Source: Asterella californica (taxonomy: Eukaryota; Streptophyta; Marchantiopsida; Marchantiales; Aytoniaceae). From it: a stretch of 64,000 nucleotides of DNA. The position numbers and the translations under genes are program-made. Shown here one piece after another: positions 36,001 to 47,004 of the stretch. The DNA lies in NCBI GenBank assembly GCA_036924285.1, contig JAYKYS010000005.1, positions 5,146,001-5,210,000 on the forward strand, written 5' to 3'. The notes beneath the pieces are model-generated. The model did not search any database, had not been told where the DNA came from, and worked only from the letters and a program-made list of their open reading frames with translations. How positions within the stretch are numbered: the stretch's first letter is position 1; every line of letters starts with the position of its first letter.

Positions 36001-37430
36001 AACGCTTTTTAACTGGCTCGGTTTGTTGATCTACACTTGATATTTCAGCCAGAAGATCCTCGAATGGGCGTAGGGGAGCAGTAGTTTCGGCCACAACCTC
36101 CAGAACTTTGTTTCGTGCAAGGTCCAAGTTGCCTACTACAGCGGCCATGAGTTCAGCGACCTGTAGTTTGGAGTCAGTCTCTGCTTAGATGCATTTGGTG
36201 GATGACACATGCTTTGATCGTTATGCCCCAAAACATGGAAGACGGCTACTGCTGGAAGTGGCAGAGAATTCTCCAATTCAGATATTGCCATAATCAACAA
36301 ACAATTCACAATTCGATCGCACCTGGAGGTTGGAAACTTGCCCACCAAATAATGTATCTGCCTCCGCAAGTCGAAGATTGTGAGTCTCCTTGTAAGCATC
36401 GGTTGGCCTCTCCATTCCTCCTGGCCTTACAATCTGAAAACATGAAGGGAAGCATACAATCGAACCAAAGGCCTCCGGTGATCAAATGCTGCTACTCCGA
36501 CTCACTTCTTTCAACCACGTGCTCAGATTAACTGCTCAACGCTAGCATTCGATAGTCAGCCTTTATAGAAGTGACAGCCACTAAGAAAGGAAGAAGGAAG
36601 CGTACTGTAAAAGAGATGCCACTCTCCACCAACGCCTTCTCTGCCCTCGCTTTCCAGTACAAGACACCCCAGAATAGGCTGCACGGATGAGTGTAGTTTC
36701 GTCAGTGACGGCTGGCTAGATAGCAGGGTGTATAGTACGCCAGAATCTATAGAAATACAACGTTTTAAACAGCGCAGACAACTGGAATTGGAAGAAATCT
36801 AAAATTCCAAATGGCCGGCTCAGTCATTTTCATTTGTTGTCATCCTTGAGAATCCGCTGAGGATTCCGGAACTTACTTTAAAACTGCCGCCGGCCATCCA
36901 AACTTCTGTGTTCCGAGAGATGTCACTAATATAAAGTGGTTCACGTTTGCCCTGCTTGCTGCAGGAGAGAGAGACACGTGAGTATGAAGTTATGTAAGAT
37001 TGAACCCTATTTCGATCCTTACGAATCGAAATGTATGCATGTCTTCACTTGAGGAGCACGGGGAAGGAAGCTGGAACCACGAGAGGATGTTGTCAGAGCA
37101 AACAGGCAGGCACAGCGACGACTTGACAGGCAAACATTTGGACTAGAAATGATCACTCATACCAGCGTCGATGAGACTTTTTGTTGCCTTGTAGTCAATG
37201 CGGTAAGGTCCAGTGACGTCTAAGACCTCTTTCTCGCTAGCTCCGATGGAGCAGATCACGACACCTGCATTTCCCAAGGCCTCTTCAATGTCATCCACGC
37301 TTTTCTCTAAGTCGCACTGCACAAGCTCCACTTTCCCCGCTCCTGTTTTGCCTTTGGGACCCAGAAAGCCAAACAACTTATCGATCTGCGTCCACGATAA
37401 TCCTCTTACCACGTCAAGATCAGGATCAGG

Positions 37431-37465
<35 letters not shown>

Positions 37466-39229
37466 GGTTGTGCATGTGATAGAGACAACCCATCAGAGAC
37501 ACACATAATTGAAGGCATATTCAAAGCAACCAACTTACGGAGAAATTTGCGAAGAGACCCTTCTTCTTTGGTTGCTCTTCCGCTTCCTCATCGTCTGATT
37601 CCTCTTTCTCTTCTTCTTGCTGAAAATTACAAGGAATAATGGCAGAACCCATAGCCAGAGGCCAGATTGTTAGCATCGTCCAGCGGAACATTTTCCTTCC
37701 AAATTTCATACCAGTTTAGACCTTGGCGCCGTGAGTGGAGTTGACAAAAGAATCAAGGCGCTTTGCCGTCTCTAACATGAAAATTTTGGTGTAAGGAGTT
37801 TATTGAGTGGCACATTTTACCTCCAAAAGAAACTGGGCGTTGTCAGGATTTCGCACACCGGCGCGAACATTGTACCCCAACCTCACGAGTTCTCTGTCCG
37901 GAAATACAGGAAGAGCAAACAGTCTGAAAATCTACACCAGATGTGACTCAGGAAAGAATTAAAGATCCATAAGCACTTAGATACATAAGCACGTATAGGC
38001 GAATGTTTCAACTCCAGTTTGATGATCTTCAGGAGCTGCAAAATTTAGGTAGACGCGAATAGTTACTTGACAGTCCGCCTGCCCACTTTGCCTGTCGCTC
38101 CAGCAACGAAGACGGTCTTGTTGTCCTTGGAGCGATTTCCACCCTTAGATGGCAATTTCTTTGTTCCAGATAGTCTGAACAATTTCTTTGTCCCCGGAGC
38201 TGGTTGCTCGTCGTCTTCCTCACCTTCAGGTTCCTTGCTCTTCACCTTGCTTGAACCTGCTTGCAGGATTCATTCGAAAGGATTTGTTAGCTGTTATCTT
38301 TCTGGCTCGAAGGGAGAGAAAACCCACGTGCACGCACTACACGTTCACAAGGCTTAAAATGACAGGCTCAACGGTTTGTCGTTTGCCGTAGTTTCAAAGG
38401 TGGCTTTGCGATTCGAATTTTTGTGACAAGCCTGTGAACTTAGCCATCTCCAGCTAGCCAGCCCGGGTCTGGCAAAATTGACTAGAAGTACGTGCTTCGG
38501 CATCTCTGAGAGCCACCACCAAATAACGTGGTCTTTCCACGTTCGAAAACTCCTGCCAGTCGGTGAATCACCGGAGCCTGCGTCCAAAGGTTAGAGTGGT
38601 GGTCCTAGCTCCGATCGGCTGTGGCTCAGCTACCGGCTCTTCTTTATCGTCCGAATTCCCTTCAGACGCAAAATGTGCCAAGATTGGTGCTGACATCTAG
38701 AAAACTGTAGCCTCGGTTTACAATTTCCCCTATTCTCATTCTTGATGGCTGTATGTGGCAAACAATTTCAGTACCTTGCGCGTCCATTTTGGATGCCCGT
38801 TAAATTACCGTCACTGGAAGGTATTTTTGGGTCTCTATTTAGCAGGCTGGCTAGCTGGCTGCTCAGAGTGGCATACTTCGGTTAGCACATGAACGCGAAC
38901 GAGCATTGCAACAACAGGAAGCTGGATTTTGTAGTCAAATCGTTATAATTTCTTCCGAGGTGTTCGGGGAACTTCTCGGCTTAAATTGGTCCGTGAAGAA
39001 CATGAAATTTACCTGCACCTGCAGCAGACTTCTTGGCCCGCACGTCAACCAAGTACTTTCTCCTGCCGGACAGCAAAGTCAGCTTCCTCCTCTCGACCCG
39101 AAAGCTCCATTGCCTTCCGAGAGATGAAGGACTGAACACAGACCCACCACCGTGGACCTGCTGGAAGCGCGCAAGAGACTGAGGCAGGAGGAGGGACCTC
39201 CGAGTCGCCACTTGTGCTTGAAACTCCAT
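33098..39229 (-). CDS. TIC62: TIC62-like plastid protein with FNR-binding repeats
   Basis: Plastid protein with an NAD(P)-binding atypical-SDR domain that tethers ferredoxin-NADP reductase to thylakoid and inner-envelope membranes. Exons (minus): 39013-39229, 38067-38256, 37821-37893, 37722-37769, 37539-37619, 37163-37385, 36877-36958, 36606-36678, 36323-36433, 35951-36160, 35262-35521, 34307-34975, 33802-34152, 33453-33683, 33098-33290. All GT-AG, phases agree, 1003 aa. The first about 70 residues are basic and Ser/Arg-rich, fitting a transit peptide. The dinucleotide motif GATGKVG is at 125-131; VNHFILVTSLGT and VRPGGMERPTDAYKETHN follow. Residues about 440-700 are a long charged helix/coiled coil. 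The tail has three [FY]P[SA]LKPP modules (747, 864, 941) and three WPW motifs (701, 806, 999). Exon 5 encodes an acidic insert (EEEKEESDDEEAEEQ). Longer than the Arabidopsis protein. Confidence 0.93.
37434..37462 (+). repeat. GA dinucleotide microsatellite
   Basis: About 14 uninterrupted GA units lie in TIC62 intron 5, close to the acceptor side of the intron as read on the minus strand, where the tract reads as CT repeats and may act as an extended polypyrimidine tract. Confidence 0.95.
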
Positions 39230-41028
39230 TGTAGACCTTGTTACTCACCACAGAGTGAGTCAGTAGTAGCTCTGAAGTACTGTCCACGTTCAGTTCACTC
39301 GCATTTGACTCAATCCACTCTCTCACTCACGTCCTTGCCTGCCAACAAGTTCAACATAATTTGAAGCTGTCTTTTGATTCACTACCACACTGTGGTGCTG
39401 TGATTTAATTGTCGTTGTCTTCTGATCTGATGGCATGATGCCAAAGTTGCTTGAAGCAGCAAAGTGTCCAGGGTAGGAGAAGAGGTGCTCCCGTTGGACA
39501 CCAGTTGGAAGCCAGATTGGATTCCTACGTGGTTGAGGCCAATTGCTTGCTCGGCCATCTCTGGGACCACCACCTGGACCGGATGGGGCTTGGATAGCGG
39601 ACTCAGGACCACGCAATTTTGTCGATCCTCCTGCCTGCTCGTTGCGACAGTCGGTCTCGACCTGTTCAACTCTTAGTCTATATTCGCTTCCCTACCCGTC
39701 TCTATCACGTGCCGTACTGACTCTGGCATACGGAATTTATTCCTGCATATACGCTCTTTCTCTTCGCCTTCCTCTCATTCTCCTTCATTCTCACTTCCTC
39801 CCTTCGGGGCGTTGGTTGCTTTGCTCTTCGGGTCCTTCTTTCCCTTGTGAGGCTGGATGGGGTCTTTCCATCCGTTGGCTATTCATTGCGTCGCGTTTCT
39901 TCTTCATAACCCCCACTCTTTTCGTGTAATAACAATGCAGTTAACACTCCTGTATCCACTGCAAGCTCTGCACAGCTATGGGGCTGCTCTGTGTCTGCTT
40001 CACTATGTCTCCTGCTACTATGTCACCACCCGAACCTATCAGACTCGCTGGCTAGCTGTGAAGCCTACGTATGCGTACGTGTTGAACCACGTATCAAGCC
40101 TACGTACGAGGGAATTTTCCCCATAGCATTCTTGACAAATGTATCCGCTGCAAGCTCCACACAACTATGGCGCTCCTCTGAGTGTTCTCTGATGCTTCAT
40201 TATGTCTCCTGCCTTTTAGTCACACCGGAACGTATCAAGACTGGCTGGCTGGCTGTGAAGCCTACGTCTGCCTACGTCGCGTATATCAAGCCTACGTCAT
40301 AGGTGCTTTGTCGAACTTCGGGCTGAATCCGGCAAAACAAGCATAAAAACTTAGCCACGCTAGTATTTTCAGCTTCTTGCAGGGTGCTGCAACATCCTTC
40401 CGGCTGCTGTACAGACATATGATGTGTGACAGATTGCTTCTTTACTCGACCACCCATACATTTTACCCCGCAATCAATGTACTTCGCATCAACGGGTGTA
40501 TCCATGACTAAAACCGGCGCTCAAGCAGAGTATCACTTCTCTCGTCCGAGCGAGTAAACCGAATGGTTCCATTCGAAAATCCGTTCACCACTCACAATGA
40601 TTCAACAACAAGGTGAAGTTTGAAAACTAATTACTGAAGGATTTGCGGGGACAACAAAAGAGTCGATATTCTGTCCTAGCAGAAAACGGCTCCCCAACAT
40701 GCCACATCGAATTGCAAAGCGTGACCTGAAGAGTGTAACTTCACAAAAGAGCACGCCGTCTGTGATTTTGATTTCTTGCAGAAAGACACGGGAAGGCGTG
40801 TCTAGCTTTGATTATGACACATGGAAAGGGCTATTAGCAGCTGGATTGAATGTCCTACTTACCACTCTCAAAATCTTTAGAAGACTACAATGTAGAATTT
40901 CACAGACTCCGCCTGAATAATCCCCCAACGTAATTCCTACTTGATCGATCACGATCTAGCGACACTTGGGTTTCACATATTTTGGCTCTTCCGAAATTCC
41001 GCTCCATATTTGGAATATAGTAAAGTGA
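39230..41028. other. TIC62 upstream region and AP-1 sigma downstream region
   Basis: About 1.8 kb that must include the TIC62 promoter and 5' leader and the AP-1 sigma 3' UTR. No ORF with a domain is recognised. A tandem repeat of about 190 bp occupies 39951-40298. Confidence 0.5.
39951..40298. repeat. Tandem duplication, period about 189 bp
   Basis: TGTATCCACTGCAAGCTC at 39951 recurs as TGTATCCGCTGCAAGCTC at 40140. Each copy contains a TATGTCTCCTGC block and GGCTAGCTGTGAAGCCTACGT, and ends in GTATATCAAGCCTACGT-like sequence. Copies are diverged at roughly one position in ten. It lies 0.7-1.1 kb upstream of the TIC62 start codon. Confidence 0.85.
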
Positions 41029-44000
41029 TTATTTGGTGGCTTGGGCAATCATGTTACTGAGGGATCCCGCCTGTTCTTTCGCATTCTCGATTAGAGTATC
41101 CTGCAAAGCATTGAGACAAGGTGAAAATTCATCACCGGTATGTGGAAGAACAGAGATTCAAGAAGCAGGATTGTTCCGATGTCAGTTTGTCAACAGTTTC
41201 AATATCTCCTTCCCACCGAGAAACTAGGCCTTTCTTGAGCTACTGATAAACTATGAAGTAAGTTCGGCTTCTCAAATATCTGCAGGTCTTGACAAGGGCG
41301 AGTAAACTCTCCTGTAATCGTCAAGCGAAGAATGACTGATTAACAAATGAAACTAAAAGCATGAGAGTCCGTCCACCAAGGTTCCAATTCAGATACCAAG
41401 TGAAATCGTTTCCTTCCACGCAAAGCTGGAGATCGTTGGAATAATCAAGCATTTTTAACGTAATGTTACCTGTGCGGCAATTACTCGTGCTACGGACTTT
41501 TTGCTCGACTCTTGCAGTTCTCCGGCGATCAGAACTTCATCAAGAATATAATAGGCCTGCGATACGGTGGAAGTTAGAATTAGCTACTACACCGCTTCAC
41601 AGTTAGTTCATCCAACTATACCAAGGTGCTGTGCTTGCAATGGAATTGCGGGACTGTACATTTGCGATTTATCCGGGTCTAAACTTCTTCCTCCTCTAAC
41701 TGTGACCTAATATGACAAAATACAATATGCGACCACAAAATCTCCCCCTTCCTTGCCGGCTTTCACAATCAACGGACAGCAATATGCAAACGCATAGCAA
41801 CAATCATCAAAAAGGAGGACTGAGCAACAATCACCAACCCATCCGCAAAGGACCTGAAACAACCCCCGTCCTCTTCTGAGACATACATGGTGTCGACCTA
41901 AAAACAGGACTGAGACAAGCGAAGATGAGAACTTAGAGTAAACTGACCTTGTGGAAATTGAAAATTAGATCAAGCTCACAAACCTGCCAGCCACACAATG
42001 TCCCATGGAACATAAGTACCAAGACGCGTTACATAAACCCCCTCAAGTCTATAATTAACTCACAGATAGCAAGAGGAGAAGTAGATAGTACATAGTAACT
42101 TACATTCCCGAAGTATCGGTCGAGGATCTCCACGAAATGGTGAATAATCTCCAGCGTTTCAAGCTCATTATCTTCCGAATCGATACACATACAAAAGTAT
42201 AGACTTGCATATCTGTTGAATTGATGACGCAGCGAAATCAGAAGAACTTCCAGAGTTTTACGTCGGACACGCAGAACGACAAGTTCCCTAAAGGCACGAC
42301 TAGTTCTGACCACATCTTGGTAGCACCTGTATCAACTTGAGGATATCTTGAGACGCGGAGAAAGCAGTTTCCAGAGAAACAGTAAGTTCTTCCACACAGT
42401 TAGGTAACATCTTCGAAGTTTTGAACCCAGGGAAGTACAAGGTAAGTAACAAAGAGTGGTGTAAATGTGCGCTAACTCGGTGCAAGAAGTTATCTTCATA
42501 CGTAGAGAATGGCAGATATGCTCAAGGACCACTCTCTAGTATAGGGGTATCACGCAATTAGTCCAGCCAAGTACACAGTGCGAATCAATTAGGGGCCGAA
42601 TGTGCGCTAACCATGCCGAGCGGAGTTAGCGAACTGTTATATAACCGGAGGGTGTGCCGATGGAAATGTGTAGTGCAAAGCACATTTCCAGAATAGGTTC
42701 CCCTCGGTATTTCATCGAATTCGAGTAGACAGTGACAAGAGAACCAATGCAGTATGCTTCAAAGGCTAAATGCAAACCCCCATGCAGAAATGAATACGTA
42801 CTAGATTTGTCTACTGCAACGTTGAAAGAAGCGAAGGTTATTCAATCAAAACATAGATAGCGCTGAACCATAGAATCCATTGCAAGAAAAAACGAAGGCT
42901 GTCCAATCAGAACGTAGATACCGATAACCATAGAATCTAATGCAGGAGTTGAGGAGCACAGATTTAGTCAGTGAATAGAGGAGAAGGCATACAGAGGTAG
43001 TAAAAGAAGAGCCTGTATTTGCCCGTCCATTGCTGATGCACTTAGGTACTAAGTAGGTGTACACCCAAGAACCTAATTACCACAAGAAGCACTCGGCATG
43101 CAGCAGAACACACTCCCGTCGCATGCACCTCAACCTGCTATCTGACTTCATCAGCACCCAACAGAGAGGGTTAGGCTGTAGATGAGTTGGAAAAGTGGTC
43201 AATCAGATGAAGACTTAACCGACTCATCAGGGCCTTATCGGTCCAGGAGTTTCTGTTCAGTTCCGGGACATCTGACCAATCGGGATGTGTCCGAAGAAGC
43301 ACATTTACAGAGATGGTACCCCAGGCATGCGAAGTGCACAAGAGATGGCAAGTACAATATGCGGTGCCTGGCGATCTAAGTGTATGACTATTCTATTGTA
43401 CAATTGTAGAGCAATAAGGCAAGTGTAAAGTGCGTGAAGAGCGAGTTATCTAGAAATGACAAGCATTAATATAAAGAAAAACAGTATGCATCATCTGAAG
43501 AAGTAATCATTAAGCAGCCGAGAATAATCGAACCAGTATTCGCACCAGCAGATTGTCAACCATGAAGAAGGTTAATGTCTTCACCTTGAGTAAACTAACA
43601 CTTCTGAACAAAGATTAGCCTTCGGAAATCAACGCTTTTTCCTTTCGGTGCGTTTATGGCAAAAGGTAACAATGAAATTTGACTGACTATCGCCTAACGG
43701 CGGAAGGGGCTCAGCTGACTTCATCGTCAATCACTGGAACGTTAATGAAAATGATAACTTCATCTGCCTAGACCTCAAGATCAGACCCGATGTCATCCTC
43801 GGCAACGTCAGGACCTACCTCTTGTATACTACTTTGAGACCCCGCCATTCGACGAAGTTACATAACTTTGGTCCCCTAGATAAAATGACTCCACTGAGCT
43901 CACGGATAACCTGATCGCACACATGATAGTTCACATATAAGAACCTTGAGTGTTCACGGCACAGCATCGGAAAGTGCATTGAATTTGAGATACACACTAG

Positions 44001-45033
44001 AATGAGCTGTCACACGTTTAGAACATGAACGAGTTTCCTGACCTTAAACCTCAATTCTCCTAAATTTCAACCTTCAGCAGGAAGTTACCTATATCAAACA
44101 TGGAAAGAATGAAGAAATCAAAAGCCCTAAAATTCATGAAGACAAAGTCGCGATCAGGTCATGATTTCATGTGTCCTTAATTATATCATTTGTGAATAAC
44201 GTATGGCTTCCTTCAGTTCTCCTGAGTATGTCTAAGGTCGTAAAAATTCGTCCCCATGTACATTCCTATTTCACCACACATCCAACGGTTCAAGTAGAAA
44301 CAAAGGGTTTGGTTTACCTTTAACCTCTCCTTCTGGGTGTAAGGCGAGTACCACTTGGTCAGCCTAACCTTGCCTTGCCGGCTAATGAGCAACACAAAAT
44401 GAATCTGTCATCCAACCCGCAACCATCCACCGTCAATTTGTAAGAGGAAAGGCCATATTGTACGGACCGCCCTTCCTGAGGGCTCCAGAGACCTGAACCA
44501 ACATGCAATCCACAAATGATCCACAATGATTTGAAACTAGAAAACTCTCTGAACCAAAAGAAGCCCAGAAAAATGCACACATGAAGCATGTACTAAAGGT
44601 GCACGAGATCAGGTTCAAGGACCGCAAGACCAGTGCAGGCAAAAGGCCTTGGTCTCCAACATTTCTAGCGCAATTTGGGAAATCCTTTGTCCCTATGAGC
44701 AGGCCATGCTCATTGATCCACAAACAACACCGACTCCAAATCAGCACGGTTCGAACCAACACTCAGGCTCAATTACGGATCGACGACGGTCACCCAACCC
44801 AGCCAGGGCAGGGCAGGGCAGGGCAACAACAACACTGGTCTCAGTCGACAAGAAGACCACACTAAAAAGACAGCACCAATCGACCGATCAACCGCTGAGT
44901 CCGTCATTCCCATCACAAGAACGCTCTCGCTCCATCTTAACCAGATAATCAGGCAGACAAAGAAACAAATCGTAATCAACGGATCGATCGATCGATCCCA
45001 CCCAGCCAAGAGAAGACAAAAAGAACATACCAT
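41029..45033 (-). CDS. AP1S: AP-1 complex subunit sigma (clathrin adaptor small chain)
   Basis: Small sigma chain of the heterotetrameric AP-1 adaptor, which loads cargo into clathrin-coated vesicles at the trans-Golgi network and early endosome. Exons (minus): 45031-45033 (ATG alone), 44318-44404, 43819-43910, 42104-42212, 41948-41983, 41470-41556, 41029-41100. All GT-AG with matching phases; the product is 161 aa, the usual length. Landmarks: [98 protein letters not shown], ending MIAQATK. The start codon is the last three bases of exon 1, so the first intron directly follows ATG. Intron 3 is long (43818-42213) and carries repeat sequence. A decayed duplicate lies at 54511-58854. Confidence 0.96.
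42320..43380 (-). repeat. Diverged copy of the interspersed repeat in AP1S intron 3
   Basis: It shares with the CAP-H intron repeat (in inverse orientation) blocks such as AGTACAAGGTAAGTAAC, CACATTTCCAGAATAGGT, CACTCCCGTCGCATGCACCT and GACTCATCAGGGCCTTATCG. It is shorter and more rearranged than the copy at 56458-57395. Confidence 0.7.
44806..44824 (+). repeat. Short GGGCA pentamer repeat in AP1S intron 1
   Basis: About four units of CAGGG/GGGCA. The matching site in the duplicate copy (about 58637-58650) has a degenerate, shorter version, which helps date the divergence of the copies. Confidence 0.8.
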
Positions 45034-45594
45034 CGCGAACTGACACAACCCAAGGAGGCGACTAACGAGGTCGCAGTTCTTCACAGTGCATTATTCTTTC
45101 TAATCGTCAATAATTTGATCTTCTTGCGTCGCTCGCTCTCTCGTCCTCGGAACCTATGTTACAGCTTACGACGACGAGGAAGAGGAGTTGGACGACGCAG
45201 ACGAAACTCGACCAGAAGACGAGAGGAGCAGGGAGGAGGAGCAAAACGCTTTGATTCGTTTTCCCCTTCTTTCCGCGGTCACCTCTTTCCTTCCTTGTAC
45301 AGAACACTGCAGAGCTACGTACGTGGTTAGATACTACCAGGTGCGGTGGCTAAAGAGGCACCAACTTTGTGATACACCTACAGTACAATCAGTACTTTAC
45401 TGAAGTTGCAACCACTGAAGAAAGAAGAAAAAAGTTGCAACCATTTATAGTGTTACAACATATTTGGATCCAATTCTGTAACGATAAGAAATGTAGGCAC
45501 TCTAATGAACCCAGCGTGGCACACATGCATTTATGAGTCACATCTGTGAGTGTAACACATGTTTGAAGAAATAGAGAGTTTAATGCGGCTTATT

Positions 45595-45624
45595 CACCCA
45601 TGTACACTCAAGTGTACATGGGTG
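45595..45624. repeat. Perfect 14-bp hairpin
   Basis: CACCCATGTACACT and AGTGTACATGGGTG are exact inverted repeats around a 2-nt CA spacer. It is followed after one base by a second, larger hairpin. Confidence 0.92.
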
Positions 45625-45625
45625 T

Positions 45626-45677
45626 TTAATATATGTTTCTAACCCTTCCGGGTGGGAAGGTTAGAAACATATATTAA
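45626..45677. repeat. 23-bp hairpin with one bulge
   Basis: TTAATATATGTTTCTAACCC then TTCC (45626-45649) pairs with 45655-45677 (GGAAGGTTAGAAACATATAT then TAA) except for one bulged C; the loop is GGGTG. Together with the preceding hairpin it makes an 83-bp double foldback. Confidence 0.92.
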
Positions 45678-45960
45678 TGTCGTTATTAAATGACGCGTAA
45701 TGACAATTTCACTCTAGGACTTATATCTCTAAGAAGGCTTCAGCCCGCTCTTCACTTATGGGTCCTGTCTGGGTCAATTTGTTATTCCCGGAGAGACTAA
45801 CATATAATATTTATAAATAATTTTGATTTTTTATTATAACTTATTATAATATATTTTTATAACACTTACACGTTTTCTGAGAAGAGAAAACAAAATTCAC
45901 TGTACAAGGACGTTGGGGATGCTTATTGAGCAGTAATTGACTTGCTCTACTTCTAGAGAG

Positions 45961-46342
45961 AATGATGAACTCAATCCATTCCTCTTAGTGAATTGCTTGA
46001 TCAATTGTTTTATCGACAACAAATTCCAGGTTTCTTTGCCATATCAGATGTTGGTTATATTATGGATAGTGCCTAACTGATTCAAAGATTCAAGAAATTT
46101 TTTTCAAATCATGAGACATTCTAATACGTAATAACCATCATGATCTAAAGCTGATTCGGAAATTCAGAATTTTCATTTCAAATCATGAAATATTATAACA
46201 TGTAAATAATCATCATGAAAAGCTGACATGTAAATTCCACTCGACTTAGATGTGACAAAGACGATTGAGATGACTGTCTGCTACGGGTCATAGGGATGAT
46301 CAAGCAAGTATTCACTAAGAGGTATGGATTGAGTTCATCATT
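45961..46342. mobile_element. MITE-like element with about 43-bp terminal inverted repeats
   Basis: AATGATGAACTCAATCCAT at 45961 and its extension to CTTGATC at 46002 is repeated in inverse orientation at 46298-46342, with a few mismatches and a 3-nt indel. The interior is AT-rich, non-coding, and contains a diverged direct repeat (TTCAAATCATGA... CATCATGA at about 46104 and 46180). No clear target-site duplication was seen. Confidence 0.7.
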
Positions 46343-46745
46343 CCTTATGGGACAGAGAAAGTAAATTTTTGAGAGATTGAGTGACTATATACGTATAGAA
46401 ACATGCTATATGTGAAAATGCACTTAGCAGCATTTTATACTCGTTCTCGCCTTATGAATAAAGATATCGTTGACATCTTTGGTATTAAACCTCCGGTGTG
46501 GGTATATAAAAAAGAAAAAATAATATTCTTTTTTTCTCCCCGTGTAGTTGGGTTTGAAAAAAACATTCTAATTTATTCCAAGAAATCATATAATTTTTGC
46601 CTGCATAATTTTCATTCTATACTCAACAATTTACTTTGAAATGAATTATAGATGGTAAAGCTATTGAAAAGCTTCGATTTAAGTCCTTGCGATTATCCAT
46701 CAACGAAAGAAAGTGTAATCAGCAAAACCATTTTATGTTTTCCGA

Positions 46746-46803
46746 CTAGAAATACTCCTAGTCACCCGCAAAATGTAATGCTGGTGACTAGGAGTATTTC
46801 TAG
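46746..46803. repeat. Perfect 21-bp hairpin with 16-nt loop
   Basis: CTAGAAATACTCCTAGTCACC (46746-46766, given here as arm 1 minus none altered) is exactly complementary to 46783-46803. The arms meet the size of a small RNA duplex, but the loop and total length are far shorter than most plant miRNA precursors. Confidence 0.92.
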
Positions 46804-46972
46804 GGGCACAGTGGGTTTGAGTTTTTATATGAGACGATAATAGCTTCCTCCTCTTTCACTCTGCTTTCTTTCCATCCATGTGGATGAACTATGTAGATCT
46901 TACTGATGTTACTGTCATGTATTCTAATATTTCAAAATGGACATGGAAAAAAGTATTTGCTGTCTACACACA

Positions 46973-46973
46973 A

Positions 46974-47004
<31 letters not shown>
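46973..47004 (+). repeat. Compound TA/GA microsatellite
   Basis: About seven TA units run directly into about nine GA units in AT-rich intergenic DNA. Confidence 0.95.

Larger units (their letters stand above)
41366..45194. repeat. Segmental duplication, copy A (AP-1 sigma locus)
   Basis: This block matches 54511-59016 collinearly in the same orientation. Left edge: AGTCCGTCC[AG]CCAAGGTTCC in both. Right edge: GAAGAGGAGTTGGACG in both, after which they diverge. It covers the promoter-proximal leader and exons 1-6 of AP1S but not exon 7. Confidence 0.9.
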
